32,622 bases of DNA, taken from the NCBI GenBank assembly GCA_023434535.1, contig JAEYSR010000098.1, forward strand, positions 1 to 32,622. The letters are read 5' to 3'. Origin of the DNA: Actinomycetes bacterium (GTDB taxonomy: Bacteria > Actinomycetota > Acidimicrobiia > Acidimicrobiales > Microtrichaceae). The first letter of the stretch is position 1; each line of letters starts with the position of its first letter. Below, in pieces: positions 31,104 to 32,622 of this stretch. Made by a program: the position numbers and the translations under genes. The notes beneath the pieces were generated by a model. That model worked only from the letters and a program-made list of their open reading frames with translations. It was not told where the DNA came from and did not search any database.

Positions 31104-32273
31104 GTGGCCAACCGATTCACACGCCGGCAGTTCATCACCCGAGGCGGGCTGGCCGCCGGTGGTCTGGCCTTCGCGCCGCAGATCCTCGCGGCCTGCGGCA
31201 ACGACGACGAGGGATCCTCGGGCGGCGGCGGCTCGAGCAGCGGCGTCTACTTCGAGAACTGGCCGGAGTACATCGACACCGCCGAGGACGGCTCGGTGGA
31301 CGGGCCGGGCACGACGCTCGCCAAGTTCACCGAGGAGACCGGCATCGACATCCGCTACACCGAGGTCTACAACGACAACAACGAGTACTTCGCGAAGATC
31401 CAGCCGATCCTCTCCCAGGGCAGCACGATCGCACCGAACGTCATCGCGCCCACCTATTGGATGGCGGGCCGGCTGATCAACCTCGAGTGGGTGGACAAGC
31501 TCCCGCTCGACAAGATCCCCAACGCCTCCAACCTGGTCGCCAGCCTCCAGAAGCCACCGTCGGATCCGACCGGCGAGTACTCGCTGCCGTGGCAGGCCGG
31601 CATGGCGGGCATCGCCTACAACCTGTCGGCGACGGGCGGCAAGGAGCTGACCTCGGTCGCCGACCTGTGGGATCCGGCGCTCAGCGGCAAGATCGCCATG
31701 CTCACCGAGATGCGCGACACGCTCGGCATCATCGCGCTGTCCGAGGGGGTCGACATCTCGACCGCCACCTCGATGGCCGACTACGAGCCGGCGTTCGCCA
31801 CCCTCCAGGAGCAGGTCGACAGCGGTCAGATCCGTCAGTTCACCGGGAACGAGTACGTGGGTCCGCTCGAGGACGGCACCCTCGCCGCCTGCATCGCCTG
31901 GTCCGGTGATGTGCTGGGCATGAACAACCCCGACGTCCGCTTCGTCATCCCCGACTCGGGCGGCACGCTGTGGTTCGACACGATGGTCATCCCCAAGGGC
32001 GCCTCGGGAGTCGACGACGTCGCCGAGTGGATGAACTTCGTGTACGACCCCGTGAACGCAGCGCAGATCACCGAGTCGGTGCAGTTCATCTCGCCGGTCG
32101 AAGGGGTGCAGGACGAGCTGCGCAGCATGGGCGGCGAGGCCGCGGCGCTGGCCGACAACCCCCTGCTCTTCCCCGACGAGGCCACCGAGGAGCGCCTCTA
32201 CACGTTCGCCACGCTGAGCGACGACGAGGAGGCCGAGTTCGACGAGCGCTTCTCGACCATCTCCGGGGCCTGA
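31104..32273 (+). CDS. potD: Polyamine ABC transporter substrate-binding lipoprotein
   Basis: Encodes 389 residues from GTG 31104, with AGGAG eight bases upstream. The leader has a twin-arginine motif TRRQFITRGG (6-15) and a lipobox LAAC with Cys31, so it is probably exported folded by Tat and lipid-anchored outside. A Ser/Gly-rich linker follows (36-46). The mature domain begins YFENWPEYID, as in PotD/PotF proteins, and continues DIRYTEVYNDNNEYFAKI, APTYWMAGRL, SLPWQAGMAGIAYN and CIAWSGDVLGM. Asp and Trp residues in these loops would bind the polyamine amines; the ligand (putrescine or spermidine) is not resolved. The gene sits between potA and potB. Confidence 0.93.
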   Translation: MANRFTRRQFITRGGLAAGGLAFAPQILAACGNDDEGSSGGGGSSSGVYFENWPEYIDTAEDGSVDGPGTTLAKFTEETGIDIRYTEVYNDNNEYFAKIQPILSQGSTIAPNVIAPTYWMAGRLINLEWVDKLPLDKIPNASNLVASLQKPPSDPTGEYSLPWQAGMAGIAYNLSATGGKELTSVADLWDPALSGKIAMLTEMRDTLGIIALSEGVDISTATSMADYEPAFATLQEQVDSGQIRQFTGNEYVGPLEDGTLAACIAWSGDVLGMNNPDVRFVIPDSGGTLWFDTMVIPKGASGVDDVAEWMNFVYDPVNAAQITESVQFISPVEGVQDELRSMGGEAAALADNPLLFPDEATEERLYTFATLSDDEEAEFDERFSTISGA

Positions 32274-32299
32274 GGCAGGGCACGGACGGAGGCCAGGAC

Positions 32300-32622
32300 A
32301 TGGCGGACGACTCGACCGACACCGCACTGCGCAAGGGGAAGTGGGCGCCGTTCGGCATGCTCAGCCCCGGGATGATCTGGCTGCTGCTGTTCTTCCTGGT
32401 CCCCGTCGTGATGCTGGTCAGGGCGTCGTTGTCCACCAAGCCGAGCCGCTTCGAGAACCCGACGTTCGCCTGGGACTGGTCGAACTTCTCCTCCGCGTTC
32501 AGCGACTACGGGGACGAGTTCGTCCGGTCCTTCGTCTACGCCGGCATCGCGACGCTGCTCGCGATCCTGTTGGGCTATCCGCTCGCCTACTGGATCGCGA
32601 CCCAGGGCGGCCGGTACCGCAA
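32300..32622 (+). CDS. potB: Polyamine ABC transporter permease, partial at right edge
   Basis: The open frame runs from ATG 32300 to the edge, giving 107 residues. A short cytoplasmic start is followed by a first membrane segment (MLSPGMIWLLLFFLVPVVML), a periplasmic loop with FENPTFAWDWSNFSSAF, and a second segment (SFVYAGIATLLAILLGYPLAYWIA). This is the standard start of PotB-type permeases, where the loop and the YPLAY element are typical. Position after potA and potD supports PotB; the EAA loop is beyond the window. A ribosome-binding GGAGG lies about 9 bases upstream. A potC partner would be expected just outside. Confidence 0.85.
   Translation, partial: MADDSTDTALRKGKWAPFGMLSPGMIWLLLFFLVPVVMLVRASLSTKPSRFENPTFAWDWSNFSSAFSDYGDEFVRSFVYAGIATLLAILLGYPLAYWIATQGGRYR

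Overview
The window is very GC-rich, densely coding actinobacterial chromosome. Several features point to Actinobacteria, and the overall style resembles class Acidimicrobiia (an inference): a DUF501 domain, a DUF2510 domain, a mycothiol-dependent maleylpyruvate-isomerase-type enzyme, an eno / septum-initiator / DUF501 / ppx neighbourhood, and an epimerase-PlsC pair like Rv0501-Rv0502 of Mycobacterium tuberculosis. No rRNA, tRNA, CRISPR array, insertion sequence or phage gene was seen. No gap between genes exceeds about 170 bases.

Layout. 1-180 is the 3' end of a gene that looks like inositol-phosphate synthase, followed by a small membrane protein (247-669). On the minus strand, 680-2979 holds a coupled pair: a ThDP enzyme and a carboxymuconolactone-decarboxylase-family protein. 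On the plus strand, 3085-7012 holds a mycothiol-type enzyme, a cytochrome P450 and an acyltransferase-3/SGNH membrane protein. 7147-9560 is enolase, an FtsB/DivIC-like septum protein and a DUF2510 membrane protein. A divergent pair follows, an SDR and an SMP-30-type lactonase (9584-11243). Next come a nucleotidyltransferase fused to DUF501, ppx and a GNAT acetyltransferase (11253-13859). A non-canonical crotonase (minus) and a GT4 glycosyltransferase (plus) diverge at about 14.64 kb. 15913-20387 is a minus-strand run: epimerase, PlsC acyltransferase, Lrp regulator, class I amidotransferase and an SsuD-like monooxygenase. 20449-23031 holds a secreted SGNH protein with a tiny upstream frame, a DAO-type flavoprotein and a small PH-like protein.

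The last 9.5 kb holds two metabolic modules. The first (23045-26835) is a regulator made of two fused AsnC/Lrp units, divergent from a SRPBCC-UbiD-UbiX operon. This looks like a self-contained prenylated-FMN (de)carboxylase system with its own flavin prenyltransferase and probable local regulator. The second (26858 to the right edge) is a class III aminotransferase and an aminobutyraldehyde-type dehydrogenase, divergent from potA-potD-potB of a polyamine ABC transporter. Together these would import putrescine or spermidine and oxidise it through an aminoaldehyde.

The most striking global signal is regulatory. At about fourteen starts a -10-like hexamer (TANNNT or NANNNT) ends close to the start codon, usually exactly 6 bases before it, which predicts widespread leaderless transcription. 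It also helps choose start codons. Other points of interest are the nucleotidyltransferase-DUF501 fusion, enzymes of three familiar folds lacking their usual catalytic residues, and short 14-base duplications at two stop codons.
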